From Methanobacteriota archaeon (GTDB taxonomy: Archaea; Thermoplasmatota; Poseidoniia; Poseidoniales; Thalassarchaeaceae): 56,801 nt of DNA. The stretch lies in NCBI GenBank assembly GCA_014239955.1, contig JAAZXW010000011.1:64001-120801 (forward strand), in the 5' to 3' direction. The position numbers and the translations under genes are program-made. This document shows, in pieces, positions 28,201-36,165 of this stretch. Within the stretch, counting starts at the first letter, position 1; the number at the start of each line of letters is the position of its first letter. The notes under the pieces were generated by a model. The model did no database searches. It was not told the origin of the DNA and was given only the letters and a program-made list of their open reading frames with translations.

Positions 28201-30942
28201 GGAATCAATCCAATGAATGGTTCTGACGCCCTAAATAATCCCGATGGCGATGGATTTGACGTCAACAAAAATGGCAAAATTGATTCCGAAGAAGCATTTG
28301 TTAATTGGATGGAGTATCACATCAAATCCGACATACTACTCTATAATTCAATTCAGTCTGGCATTATTTATCCAGATAATCACACTTCTTCATTGCCCCA
28401 TCATTCATGGCAGGGATTGGCAGACGAATCATTCGGAGAACGAACTGGAGAATACTATCTATCTTTGTGGAACGGTTTACCGAGTGAAGACATCGGCTCC
28501 TCAGATCCATTAAGTTCTGATTCTGATAACGATGGCATGCCAGATGGATGGGAGGTATTCCATGCCAGATGGAGTCTTTTCGAGAGCGACTGGACTCTAA
28601 ATCCAGTAAATGGGGGAGACGGCCTCGGGGATCCGGACTTGGATGGGATGTCAAACTGGGAAGAGTATAATGCAATAGATAGTGAAATTAGCGAATCAGA
28701 CCCCACAATTTCATCACCTCAATTCTACCTGACAAACGCAGCCGGGGCTCTCCTAGAAACTCCCTGGATAGGTGCCAATTCAGCCTTGTCATTTGGGCAT
28801 TTTTTGTCTGACGAGCAATCAAATTTGACAGGAACTTCGGGTGATCCGAACAACCCCGATACCGATGGCGACGGTTTGTTGGATGGAATAGAAGTGATTT
28901 TTACTACCTGGAACTCTAGTGGTGGTGTTTGGACTCTAAATCCACTGATCCCCAATCATGGCGGATTCGACTCCGATGGTGATGGCATTGGTGATTTAGT
29001 GGAACTCAACCTCACAACAAATCTCCCAATAAATGGAGAATCTTATCCACTCGGGGCACCAACATTCGGAGATGAAGCGAGAGAAATAGATGAGACTGCT
29101 TTCGAGAACAGGGTGTTTAGGATATTATTCAGCAAGGAGGGGAGGGCCGAACTTGGGATGGAGCAATACATGGAATGGAAATCTGGCCTGCCTGCAAAGC
29201 CAATGCTCCAGGCAATCTTCGGAATCACTGATCCTAAAGATCAAGATACCGATAGGGATGGGATGAGTGATGGATACGAGTATTGGTTCTCAGAATGGAA
29301 TCTTGAAGAAAACAAGTGGACAATGAATCCATTGACCGATTCGGATGTAGATTTCGACTCTGACGATGACTCCTTTGATTGCAATGGGGACGGGGAAATT
29401 ACCGACTCCGAGTCTTTTGACAACTTGGCAGAGTACGATTCCAGATGGTATGGGAAGCGATTAGAGGTGGGTAACGTACCCAATGGAACGATTGCAGTCT
29501 CATACGGAGAGGATGCAGCCAATGCCTTCATGGAAGAGAATGGGCTTTCGAACCAATCAGCTTGGGGTCAACTTTTCACATTGTTCTCCTCAAAAAGTCT
29601 ACGCTCCTCTGAAAAGATTGGCCTCATCAATCAGGTCGATCCAGATAACTTCAACAAGTCCCTAATTGGAATCAGTGATCCCACCGATGATGATTCGGAT
29701 GGCGACGGAATGCCCGATGGTTGGGAGTACTGCTATTCGGTATACGCTGAAGTTTTACCAGTCAACTCATTCAGATGGTCACTCAATCCACTAAATCCTC
29801 TAGATGTGGATTATGATCCAGACGCAGATGGGTGGTTGGACAGGGGGATACTAGACACTCCCGCGATCCAGGGAAATTGGGATGAACGTGTTTTCACACC
29901 ACTCCCGGGGGACCAGCAGTTTGGGAACGATGCCAACTCACTTTATTTTACCAACATAATGGAGTATGACAATGGGACCGGGCCTTTGGACCCGGACTCG
30001 GACTCGGACTCCATATTGATGACTCCAATTCTAATAGATGGGGCAGTAGTCGACTATCGCCAAGATATGAGTCTATCAGACGGTAGAGAGATGTTCAAGT
30101 ATGGAACAAATCCACTTGACAATGATACTGATGGAGATATGATGCCGGATTTCTATGAGTTCTATAGAGGTTGGAACGAGACCAACGATAACTGGTCGTC
30201 ATTCCTTAAAATTCAGGTCCAATGGATAGAAGTAACCCCTCAAAACTGGAAACCAATCCAATTCTTAGATGGCCAAATAACAAGGCCAGAGTTGGAGTGG
30301 AATTGGTTTACTCATGACCCTACTGACCCTTCGGACGCAACTCAAGATGCGGACAACGACGGCGAGTGGGAGTGTATCGGGAACATTTGCGAGTACATCC
30401 CGTACAACAATTTCCAGGAGTATTACGCAGTCGTCAATGCAACCTTGTCTTCACCATCGATTGTCCGTGCATCGACTTTGTTTGACTGTTCAGGAGAGGA
30501 GGTGGAAGAATGGTGGCAACTCCGCGAGACCCTTCTTGGAACATGTTCTGGTTCCAATTCCCTTTCTTCCAACTATTTGCGGATTAACAGGATAAATGAT
30601 GAGGATCAACTCTATGCGTTGATAGTTCAAGATAATGACTTATCATACTTGGATGTAAACACTAGCAATGACATAACGCACGTCAATGGGGCATGGACTG
30701 ATGAATTCAACAGGTTCGCTGGAGATCGCCACCATCTCCCGAATCCCGGCCTCGGCGAGTATGCTTATGGTTGGTGGATTCTAGACATAGATGGCGATTT
30801 AATTGCAGATGGCACTGATCCAACCAATTGGGACACCGATGGAGACTGGTTGAACGACTTCTTCGAGATTGATGACGACCTGCTTGACGGAATTAGGGGG
30901 AATAGCGGTTCACCAATTCGTTACGACGACAGAACATCTTGA
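25231..30942 (+). CDS. Giant exported protein with Asp-rich calcium-type repeats and a propeller-like centre
   Basis: About 1903 residues. A signal peptide (LLVSLLIFSGLALVSQ) is followed by at least a dozen copies of the motif D-x-D-x-D-G-[ML]-P-D-G-[WY]-E, for example DTDGDGLPDGYEV, DSDGDGMPDGWEI, DSDNDGMPDGWEV and DTDRDGMSDGYEY, spaced by blocks of about 70-110 residues. The motif is typical of thrombospondin type-3/dockerin-like calcium-binding segments. Residues about 390-730 lack it and instead contain repeated strands such as RLLIGSKYTITSL, DFLMLGTNIGFHTI, LLIGTDYGLIGWN and VWLGMGGGLHLIT, suggesting a beta-propeller. Unlike the other giant proteins here, it has no C-terminal membrane helix and ends in a polar tail (SPIRYDDRTS). 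It may be released or held non-covalently. No catalytic motif is visible; the function is unknown. Confidence 0.85.
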   Translation: MRRKQTALLVSLLIFSGLALVSQTRPQSPVSSTDPNLAEGTESPVTDQDGDLLPDLYEVIFGESMDIETATFQQSIQGLDPSDSTDNSTDYDRDGLTALQEYCWPYTLDSCFEDRNTLTGKSPEETDSGLREYLDPRTSDTDGDGLPDGYEVHMCTLGGLYERDPNDPLNTNKFWECRYFDPLDASDVNIDFDRCEADFSWGCGDGFDFNSDGDIDLGEMFTNVEEYLLGTPQDWITERDGLWCWGSIEGLTEDSCQTQYERPTGGSGWMGSDPRFPDSDYFFWDEISYVPLEVLGDGIPDGWEAQYGMDPLNSSDATIDSDLDGWDKDRDGFITEDVTIGTSQWGESFSNFEEYSVDLDENSGVTPGVKGIEISSNSGKSINFDHSTAIRLIDSSVHSLISDQPRERLLIGSKYTITSLDPFRGISSSFELPAGIELHTMERGAIGNIDFLMLGTNIGFHTIIMENGLPDMETMTTYEIGESSVLFQLVSESIEPGILIMGNNGAWRATFSEVEQSLSTSEITYVESLSTLLQKSNATVTSAGHAKIFGRTPILLIGTDYGLIGWNSTDGSDNNGVPWWVFTRNNADEFVSPDILNPTKTATVNSILVETSDQGSDDVWLGMGGGLHLITMDLFISQPKEAIGNERMLNLEGLLTGANDVHSILLLDGMIVLGSADGTWCLEGDSDGILDIRQNQTEIPGLVTSLTTLEREGEVWVFAGISPGRFMNIAPMNPNSHDSDLDGIPDGWEYAYGLDPTDPFDASRDHDNDGVSIGGGSAPGFDRLWTNLEEYRFVAPSDFGKNGTDPRVSDSDGDGLTDGEEYWGWFIGPTTFECHYLNQHYLCDSDVGQSAEDVHLGGWTGTGSSGGSDLPTDPTNPDSDGDGMPDGWEIKHRRWIGDIYTGGNEWTLDPNNPDDASDDADGDGLTNLCEYEWERLRERTISTGIQSHGESSDSVLNWTPTDPNSADSDSDSLPDGWEARYSCSWPSSNSGINPMNGSDALNNPDGDGFDVNKNGKIDSEEAFVNWMEYHIKSDILLYNSIQSGIIYPDNHTSSLPHHSWQGLADESFGERTGEYYLSLWNGLPSEDIGSSDPLSSDSDNDGMPDGWEVFHARWSLFESDWTLNPVNGGDGLGDPDLDGMSNWEEYNAIDSEISESDPTISSPQFYLTNAAGALLETPWIGANSALSFGHFLSDEQSNLTGTSGDPNNPDTDGDGLLDGIEVIFTTWNSSGGVWTLNPLIPNHGGFDSDGDGIGDLVELNLTTNLPINGESYPLGAPTFGDEAREIDETAFENRVFRILFSKEGRAELGMEQYMEWKSGLPAKPMLQAIFGITDPKDQDTDRDGMSDGYEYWFSEWNLEENKWTMNPLTDSDVDFDSDDDSFDCNGDGEITDSESFDNLAEYDSRWYGKRLEVGNVPNGTIAVSYGEDAANAFMEENGLSNQSAWGQLFTLFSSKSLRSSEKIGLINQVDPDNFNKSLIGISDPTDDDSDGDGMPDGWEYCYSVYAEVLPVNSFRWSLNPLNPLDVDYDPDADGWLDRGILDTPAIQGNWDERVFTPLPGDQQFGNDANSLYFTNIMEYDNGTGPLDPDSDSDSILMTPILIDGAVVDYRQDMSLSDGREMFKYGTNPLDNDTDGDMMPDFYEFYRGWNETNDNWSSFLKIQVQWIEVTPQNWKPIQFLDGQITRPELEWNWFTHDPTDPSDATQDADNDGEWECIGNICEYIPYNNFQEYYAVVNATLSSPSIVRASTLFDCSGEEVEEWWQLRETLLGTCSGSNSLSSNYLRINRINDEDQLYALIVQDNDLSYLDVNTSNDITHVNGAWTDEFNRFAGDRHHLPNPGLGEYAYGWWILDIDGDLIADGTDPTNWDTDGDWLNDFFEIDDDLLDGIRGNSGSPIRYDDRTS

Positions 30943-30980
30943 CCTCAACACTTCATTTGCTAGCTTCACTTCAGAATATC

Positions 30981-31463
30981 ATGACCGAGGGTACGCGAAC
31001 CATCCCGGGTCCCGAATCCCCAGTCAACGAGAAGTTACTATTTCTCAGAGAGAACATGGTCCACTTGACAAATCAACTCAGTATGCCAATAATCGAGGTG
31101 GCTCTGGTAATCTCCAAGTACATCAGAATCGTACTAGATTCTCTCCAGAAGGCAGCTATCGATGAAGGAGAACGATTGCCCGAAATACTTCTCAAACCGA
31201 TTCCTAATGACTCAGAATCGAACACGGAAATGGTTTCCGGGATCGGTTCTTTCCCGTTGGAGAATCTAATTGACAGGGTCGATCAGGATAGGATCGATAT
31301 TTTGGATACTCTTGTCAGGACCATACTCAACGAGAGTCAACTTGAGTTTGTTTCTGCACTGAGTGAGTTTAGAGATTGGGAATTTGAAATCAGGAACCAA
31401 CTCTCTGAGGTGACAAGTCCCGGGGGCCTCTTCAGCCCACTTTCTCTAGATGATGAATTCTAG
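30981..31463 (+). CDS. Hypothetical helical cytoplasmic protein
   Basis: About 160 residues from ATG 30981 (MTEGTRTIPGPES). The frame is also open from a TTG at 30939 overlapping the previous stop. The composition is helical and amphipathic (LLFLRENMVHLTNQLSMPIIEVALVISKYIRIVLDSLQKA), with no signal peptide and no recognisable domain. It follows the giant exported protein gene on the same strand by 38 bases. Its TAG stop overlaps the stop of the opposing gene within the palindrome CTAG at 31460-31463. I do not recognise the family. It is accepted as real because the frame is long, has normal composition and fills a space otherwise without a gene. Confidence 0.65.
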   Translation: MTEGTRTIPGPESPVNEKLLFLRENMVHLTNQLSMPIIEVALVISKYIRIVLDSLQKAAIDEGERLPEILLKPIPNDSESNTEMVSGIGSFPLENLIDRVDQDRIDILDTLVRTILNESQLEFVSALSEFRDWEFEIRNQLSEVTSPGGLFSPLSLDDEF

Positions 31464-31792
31464 TCAATATTTGACTCTGATGATGCTACAATTCCGCTGG
31501 AAACCCACCAAGCATCAGCTATTGACCAGACGAAAAGGAAAGGCCATAGAAATGCTGGAATCAATGGAAATTGAATTAGAAACCATTCACCGCCTTTTCT
31601 ATGTTGGCGATTGAAATGCTGACCGAGGAAGAGAAAAGGAACTAGTGAAAATGCTACAGCAAAAAGAGGCCTAATCGCACCCCATGGGCCAATGCCGCCG
31701 CTCAACTCGCTCCAAATAGCTGAAATGACTCCGAGGGGTCTGAAATCACTGCCTTCTGAAGGCTCCAATTGGACTACATACTCCTCTTCCAT
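31460..31792 (-). CDS. Small two-helix membrane protein, unknown function
   Basis: 110 residues starting at ATG (complement of 31790-31792). Two hydrophobic segments are visible, IRPLFAVAFSLVPFLFLG and FPLIPAFLWPFLFVWSIADAWW, joined by a basic loop (QHFNRQHRKGGE), consistent with a two-pass membrane protein. No family is recognised. The last bases overlap the convergent upstream gene by four (shared CTAG). It lies 85 bases from the divergent pyroglutamyl peptidase gene. Confidence 0.65.
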   Translation of the reverse strand: MEEEYVVQLEPSEGSDFRPLGVISAIWSELSGGIGPWGAIRPLFAVAFSLVPFLFLGQHFNRQHRKGGEWFLIQFPLIPAFLWPFLFVWSIADAWWVSSGIVASSESNID

Positions 31793-31877
31793 ATTGTTTG
31801 CGATGATTATGAGCGGATGAATTTGCCGACCAATATATCATAGAAAATGAGAACTACTGACATCAGTTGCGAAACTC

Positions 31878-32462
31878 ATGGTTGACAGTATTCTAGTTAC
31901 TGGATTTGTACCATTTGCTCACCATGAGAGAAATATCTCCCAACAGGTAGTTGAGCATATTTCAACCGAAGGAGAGTTTGATTACAAAATCAATACGTCT
32001 ATACTAACGGTCGATGAAAAAGGCTCAAGAGAAATCTCTGATAGAATCCATAGCGGTGAAGAGATTGGTTCCGTTCTTCATCTTGGTTTCTCCGAAAATG
32101 CCGACGAAATCCTACTTGAGAAATTCGCTAGGAATCGTTTTCAGATGAAAATAGCAGATAACGCCGGCAGGATGGAGTCTTCCGGGGAGATTTCCCCTGG
32201 CCAATCCATCCTTCAGACAAACGCCCCAATTAACATCATTGATGAGCACTTGGAAGGAATTTCTGGAATCAGATGGAACGAAGATGCTGGTGGATTCGTT
32301 TGCAACGAGACATACTTTCGGTCCTTGCTGTCTGCTTCCATTAGAAAATCCCCTATCGTACTCTTCATTCACCTTCCAAGTGCGAACAAGATTCCATTTG
32401 ATCAACAGACAGAGACAATTTGTAAGGTTTGCAATGCTTTAGAATCAGCCAATAATTATTGA
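31878..32462 (+). CDS. pcp: Pyroglutamyl-peptidase I (peptidase C15)
   Basis: Cysteine peptidase that removes N-terminal pyroglutamate from peptides in the cytoplasm. The family pattern is clear: ILVTGFVPFAHHERN at the start, then the Glu loop HLGFSENADEILLEKFARN (E81), the nucleophile AGGFVCNETYF (C142) and the histidine VLFIHLPS (H165). Spacing agrees with the canonical E80/C143/H167 arrangement. The 194 residues are slightly shorter than the usual 200-215. Sequence around the Glu is divergent. It fits a peptide-degrading lifestyle together with the two exported subtilases. It converges on the UPF0201 gene with a 6-base gap. Confidence 0.87.
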   Translation: MVDSILVTGFVPFAHHERNISQQVVEHISTEGEFDYKINTSILTVDEKGSREISDRIHSGEEIGSVLHLGFSENADEILLEKFARNRFQMKIADNAGRMESSGEISPGQSILQTNAPINIIDEHLEGISGIRWNEDAGGFVCNETYFRSLLSASIRKSPIVLFIHLPSANKIPFDQQTETICKVCNALESANNY

Positions 32463-32468
32463 TTAATA

Positions 32469-32969
32469 CTACCTTGCCCTCTTTGGCGATTCGAACCATT
32501 CAGATGCCTCTCCAGAGACTGTCATTGCTAGTTCGTCACCCACTTCTCTAGGGACCTCATCCCTCCCACTATGCCAAGTGTTCTGCTCTAGCCAGAGAAC
32601 AATGTCGGGCCCATTCAATGACACTTCCATAGTCCCCCCAAGTGGGCTCCCCCCCAAAACAAAAGAGATCTTCCCTATGGAGGCCGACTGCCGGGAAATT
32701 CTGAAAACAGCCCCCTCATCGTCCGCTTTCATCGCCATTGCATCAAGGGCAGTGTCAAGAATCCTATTTTCTCGTAGTATTGATAGAAGATTATCTAGTG
32801 AGTCAACACTCTCGCTAATTTTCTCTGATTCTCTGCTAATGGGGAAATCAGACTGCTCAGGAACTCCCTCTGGATCCCATCCCGGGAAAACTGAGCGAAC
32901 CGAATCAACCACCTTGATCGGATCATCATGACTCCTGAACATGGTAGAAACTCGAATCTCCGGTTCCAC
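32469..32969 (-). CDS. UPF0201 (DUF54) family RNA-binding-domain protein
   Basis: 166 residues from a GTG start. The core pattern matches the archaeal UPF0201 family: an N-terminal V..MFRSHDDPIKVVDSVRSVFPG segment, then LDNLLSILRENRILDTALDAM, then VFRISRQSASIGKISFVLGGSPLGGTMEVSL. The family adopts a ribosomal-L5-like RNA-binding fold; its cellular role is not settled. The C-terminal 40 residues extend beyond the core. It is soluble and archaea-specific, and diverges from the small membrane protein gene at 33060. Confidence 0.82.
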   Translation of the reverse strand: MEPEIRVSTMFRSHDDPIKVVDSVRSVFPGWDPEGVPEQSDFPISRESEKISESVDSLDNLLSILRENRILDTALDAMAMKADDEGAVFRISRQSASIGKISFVLGGSPLGGTMEVSLNGPDIVLWLEQNTWHSGRDEVPREVGDELAMTVSGEASEWFESPKRAR

Positions 32970-33059
32970 GGCCGGTCGAGTAATTGTGAACTAATAGTGC
33001 TAACCGGTAATCACTCCGTTTGTACGAAAATTCAAAACACCTACAATTGACGATTCGTT

Positions 33060-33428
33060 ATGACTCAACGCTCAGGCTTAGTCTCATTCGCCCTTGTTGT
33101 AATTCCTAGCATCCTCTTGGTCGCCTTTCGGATTCTCTCACCAGAACTGAACGAAGCCCTCTCAAATGATGGCTTCGGACAAATAGCAGTACATTCGGTG
33201 GCCATTTTAATTGGCCTGATCATAGCATTTCGATACTCTGCAGTACATGATCACGAATATCGTCGCTCTAAGGCTATCAGCGCCCTCTCAAAAACTTACA
33301 AATTGGAGGATAGAGGATTATGGGAGAAGGGAGAAGTCGCAATCCAGAAGCTTGAAGCGAGTGCTTATTCCGATTTCAAAGGCAGAAAGGCCTCCGCATC
33401 CAGACAGAAAATGCAAGGAAGCATCTGA
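33060..33428 (+). CDS. Small two-helix membrane protein with basic cytosolic tail
   Basis: 122 residues. Hydrophobic helices at about 8-27 (LVSFALVVIPSILLVAFRIL) and 42-60 (IAVHSVAILIGLIIAF) are followed by a charged, mainly basic tail with sequence YRRSKAISALSKTYKLEDRG. No family recognised. It is followed after 36 bases by a zinc-ribbon protein gene with its own AT-rich box, and then by dnaJ, all on the same strand. Confidence 0.7.
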   Translation: MTQRSGLVSFALVVIPSILLVAFRILSPELNEALSNDGFGQIAVHSVAILIGLIIAFRYSAVHDHEYRRSKAISALSKTYKLEDRGLWEKGEVAIQKLEASAYSDFKGRKASASRQKMQGSI

Positions 33429-33430
33429 CA

Positions 33431-33438
33431 AATAAATA
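33431..33438 (+). promoter_or_regulatory. TATA-like box upstream of the zinc-ribbon gene
   Basis: AAATAAATAG just after the previous stop is centred about 30 bases before ATG 33465, at leaderless-type distance. Confidence 0.4.
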
Positions 33439-33464
33439 GAGAATCCGCCGAACTAGAACAAAGG

Positions 33465-33800
33465 ATGGAAGAGCATTCGAAATACTCCATTTCAGTCGAC
33501 GGAATTGAACAGAAGATGGAAAAAACGGAAGTGCCAAATCAACCAAAACAAAATCTATTGGCCAGAGCCTCGGGGTTTTTCGTCAATTCAATAGAGAGAT
33601 CCGCAACCCGGAGAGCCGAAAGAAGGAAGAAGGAAGAAATTATGAAAATTGATTCATATTCTCCATCTGAGCAAGATGACGGTTCAAGATGGGTTATTCC
33701 GAAAGGCACACAAAAGAAAACAAGATTATGCGATTACTGTTCAACATATAATGAAGGCGAGTCGAATTATTGCTCATCCTGTGGGTCTTCGATTAATTGA
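33465..33800 (+). CDS. Small protein with C-terminal zinc ribbon
   Basis: 111 residues, soluble and highly charged. The C-terminus carries two CxxC pairs, CDYCSTYNEGESNYCSSCG, a classic zinc-ribbon. The middle (ERSATRRAERRKKEEIMK) is a basic helix that could bind nucleic acid or a membrane surface. No further domain is recognised. It lies between a small membrane protein and dnaJ, 49 bases before the latter. Confidence 0.72.
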   Translation: MEEHSKYSISVDGIEQKMEKTEVPNQPKQNLLARASGFFVNSIERSATRRAERRKKEEIMKIDSYSPSEQDDGSRWVIPKGTQKKTRLCDYCSTYNEGESNYCSSCGSSIN

Positions 33801-33803
33801 GTA

Positions 33804-33849
33804 GGGAACGGTTGATATGACTCCTTTAGGAGCCTAACTCGGGAACGTT
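33804..33849 (+). promoter_or_regulatory. Repeats and palindrome in the dnaJ leader
   Basis: GGGAACG occurs at 33804-33810 and again at 33841-33847, three bases from the dnaJ ATG. Between them CTCCTTTAGGAG (33821-33832) is an almost perfect palindrome with 5-base arms. GATATG at 33814-33819 is a possible TATA element. The layout could be a heat-shock or other operator; no regulator is identified. Confidence 0.4.
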
Positions 33850-34992
33850 ATGGCAAGTAAGCGAGACTATTACGATATTCTCGAAGTTAACAAAGATGCT
33901 ACAGAGGATCAAATTAAGCAGTCCTTCCGATCTCTAGCAAGAAAGTATCACCCTGACAAGAACCCAAATGACGCAGAAGCCGAGTCCAATTTCAAGGAAA
34001 TTCAAGAGGCATATGCGATTTTATCTAATCCCGAAGAAAGAAGAAAGTATGATGTATTTGGTCACGAAAGGCCCGGCGGCTCTCCATTTGGATCACGAGG
34101 CTTCCAAGGAGTCGACATCAATTTTGATGATCTCTTTGGAGGTGGGTTTGAATCGATATTCAGTCAATTCTTTGGCAGTCAGCAGGGTGATAGATCACGT
34201 GGATCAGACTTGCTGGTGAGGCATTCAGTGCCATTTCAGGCTGCTATGGATGGATTGGAAGACGAATTAGAAATAGAGGCACTGAAGGATTGTGACGGTT
34301 GTAACGGACTGGGATCTTCCAAGGATGGTGGTTCGCGACCATGCCCTTCATGCGAAGGAAGGGGGAGAATCGACGAGATTTCTATGATTGGTCCTTTCAG
34401 GCAACGAGTCAGAAAGGACTGCGCGCCATGTAGGGGATCGGGTCGATTAGTTTCTGACCCATGCAATGATTGTGGAGGCAATGGTAGGGCACCCCAATCA
34501 ATCCGTGTCAAATTCTTTGTAACCCCTGGAATCGCATCCGGAAATCGCCTTAGGATGCGTAATCAGGGAGAGGCTTCGTCGTCACTCAATGGACCTCCTG
34601 GAGACCTATACATAGAAATTGAAGTTGAACCACATCCATGGTTCGAAAGAGACGGGTCGGATTTACTAATGGCACTACCACTTAGCTTCGCAGATCTGAC
34701 ACTGGGGACCACGGTCGAGATTCCACACATTGATTCTGAAACTCTTCTGATAAAGGTCCCACCCAGTTCAAATCCCGGCGAAACAATTTTGATTTCAGGT
34801 AGAGGTTTACCGAGAAATCACCTTAGGCCCAACAGAGGTTCAGTAACAGTCGTTCTGAGGCTCCAATCTCCAAAGAAACCATCACGTAAACTGAAGAAGA
34901 AGATCGACGAAATTAGAGCTGAATTAGAAGATTCAATACCCCCTATAGAGGATCGGATCAAGGACGAGGCAAGGTTACGAAGAGGACGTTGA
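33850..34992 (+). CDS. dnaJ: Chaperone DnaJ (type I Hsp40)
   Basis: 380 residues with all type I elements in order. The J-domain (1-68) has the HPDKN motif, a Gly/Phe-rich linker follows (GGSPFGSRGFQG...GGGFESIFSQFFG), and the cysteine-rich domain has four CxxCxGxG-type repeats (CDGCNGLG, CPSCEGRG, CAPCRGSG, CNDCGGNG). The two substrate-binding beta domains are present. It delivers unfolded proteins to DnaK and stimulates its ATPase. No dnaK or grpE lies in the window, so it is separated from its usual partners. The bacterial-type family in an archaeon is usually explained by old transfer. It converges on the next gene with a 7-base gap. Confidence 0.95.
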   Translation: MASKRDYYDILEVNKDATEDQIKQSFRSLARKYHPDKNPNDAEAESNFKEIQEAYAILSNPEERRKYDVFGHERPGGSPFGSRGFQGVDINFDDLFGGGFESIFSQFFGSQQGDRSRGSDLLVRHSVPFQAAMDGLEDELEIEALKDCDGCNGLGSSKDGGSRPCPSCEGRGRIDEISMIGPFRQRVRKDCAPCRGSGRLVSDPCNDCGGNGRAPQSIRVKFFVTPGIASGNRLRMRNQGEASSSLNGPPGDLYIEIEVEPHPWFERDGSDLLMALPLSFADLTLGTTVEIPHIDSETLLIKVPPSSNPGETILISGRGLPRNHLRPNRGSVTVVLRLQSPKKPSRKLKKKIDEIRAELEDSIPPIEDRIKDEARLRRGR

Positions 34993-34999
34993 AAATCAC

Positions 35000-36103
35000 T
35001 CACTCTTCTTCCAATTCTATGGAGTTAGTTGGGACGGCAGCTACTGGTTTTCCATCTACGAGACCTGAAATGTGCATATTGACTACCGGCGGATTTCCTA
35101 GTGTTTCAATTTGTACAAAGGTCGTCACCCCCGCCTCAAGATTTCCTATGAATACTTCATCATCTTGAAACACCATTTCCGGAACAACACTGCGGATTGT
35201 CGTTACTTCTCCAAGGGGTGAGAAAATTCTGATCGCTGCCATTTCCCAACTTGATGTTCCCGTCTTAATCCCAATTAGAAACGATCTTCTCGAACCTTCA
35301 AATCTCCAAGCGCAGATATCTATGTTTTCTGTAAAATACCTTATCTCCGGGACCCCTAACTCCTCTGAAACCGAATTCCATGAACCCTCTCCAAGTACTG
35401 ATAACGCCAAATTTACTTCCTCACGCCGCATTGCCCCATCGCTGGTGGAGAACCTCTCCCTAAGGGAGTTCAAGATGTACCTTTCATTCTCTACTAATCC
35501 CCCATCCTTCTTTCCAGGGGGAAGAAGGTCATTTCTATTCCACCATAAAACGATGACAAGCGGGAGAATCAAGAGTACCCCTGCAAAGACGTAGAAAGGA
35601 GTAAACATCCATGCTAGGTTGACAAATCTCTCCTCTCCATCGAAAGACCCGATATTTTCCAGGGTGAATCGATATGAAATTTCCTCCTCGAAACTCCCAA
35701 TCCTCTCCAGTCTGATGGCATGTAATCCATGGTCTAGGCCCAATTCGCCCTCGTCACCATTCGCAAACTCGACAATTGACCAAGTGCTTTGATTCAATCT
35801 TTGTATACTGATACTCACCGAATCGTTGTTCGAAACCCAGAATCCAACCGTCGTCCAGTTAGTCGAAGAAATGTTCAGAGCAAATACGTCAACTGAGTCG
35901 TTCAATATGAAAGTTCCAATGGTCGTGGTATTATTTGGAGAAACTATTTGCCATTGCTCACCAATCTCTCCTGGCCCCCACAACTTTCCAGGGGCATCTC
36001 CAATCTCCTCAACTAGTAACTCTTGGGATCCTGTTTCGGCACTAGAAAATGCGGAAATTGAAGCCGCGAACAATATAATCAGTACTAGATCGGCCCCCCG
36101 CAT
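35000..36103 (-). CDS. One-pass membrane protein with glycosylation-rich ectodomain and cytosolic domain
   Basis: 367 residues. A signal peptide (LVLIILFAASISAFSSA) precedes an ectodomain of about 140 residues rich in N-x-S/T sequons (for example NNTTT, NDS, NIS, NWT, NQS), which could be AglB substrates. A membrane helix spans about 164-188 (WMFTPFYVFAGVLLILPLVIVLWW). It is followed by about 175 cytosolic residues with a helical part (ILNSLRERFSTSDGAMRREEVNLALSVLGEG) and a beta-rich end. The two-sided topology suggests signal transfer or complex anchoring; no enzyme motif is recognised. It is divergent from arcS with 62 bases between starts. Confidence 0.75.
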   Translation of the reverse strand: MRGADLVLIILFAASISAFSSAETGSQELLVEEIGDAPGKLWGPGEIGEQWQIVSPNNTTTIGTFILNDSVDVFALNISSTNWTTVGFWVSNNDSVSISIQRLNQSTWSIVEFANGDEGELGLDHGLHAIRLERIGSFEEEISYRFTLENIGSFDGEERFVNLAWMFTPFYVFAGVLLILPLVIVLWWNRNDLLPPGKKDGGLVENERYILNSLRERFSTSDGAMRREEVNLALSVLGEGSWNSVSEELGVPEIRYFTENIDICAWRFEGSRRSFLIGIKTGTSSWEMAAIRIFSPLGEVTTIRSVVPEMVFQDDEVFIGNLEAGVTTFVQIETLGNPPVVNMHISGLVDGKPVAAVPTNSIELEEE

Positions 36104-36165
36104 CGTACTTGGGAAGGCAACTAGGTCTTAGAATCCTTCAAGCGAAATGCTTCTATGGGCAGCCA

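Noticed and set aside
27438-28277. Long minus-strand ORFs opposite the 1909-residue exported protein gene
   Set aside because: They mirror the Asp/Gly-rich repeats as Ser/Pro-rich translations and have no starts, promoters or domains of their own.
25231-30942. Dockerin/cellulosome component
   Set aside because: The Asp-rich motifs are repeated a dozen times with PDGWE endings and wide spacing, as in thrombospondin type-3-like proteins, not the paired 22-residue repeats of dockerins; no cohesin or glycosidase is nearby.
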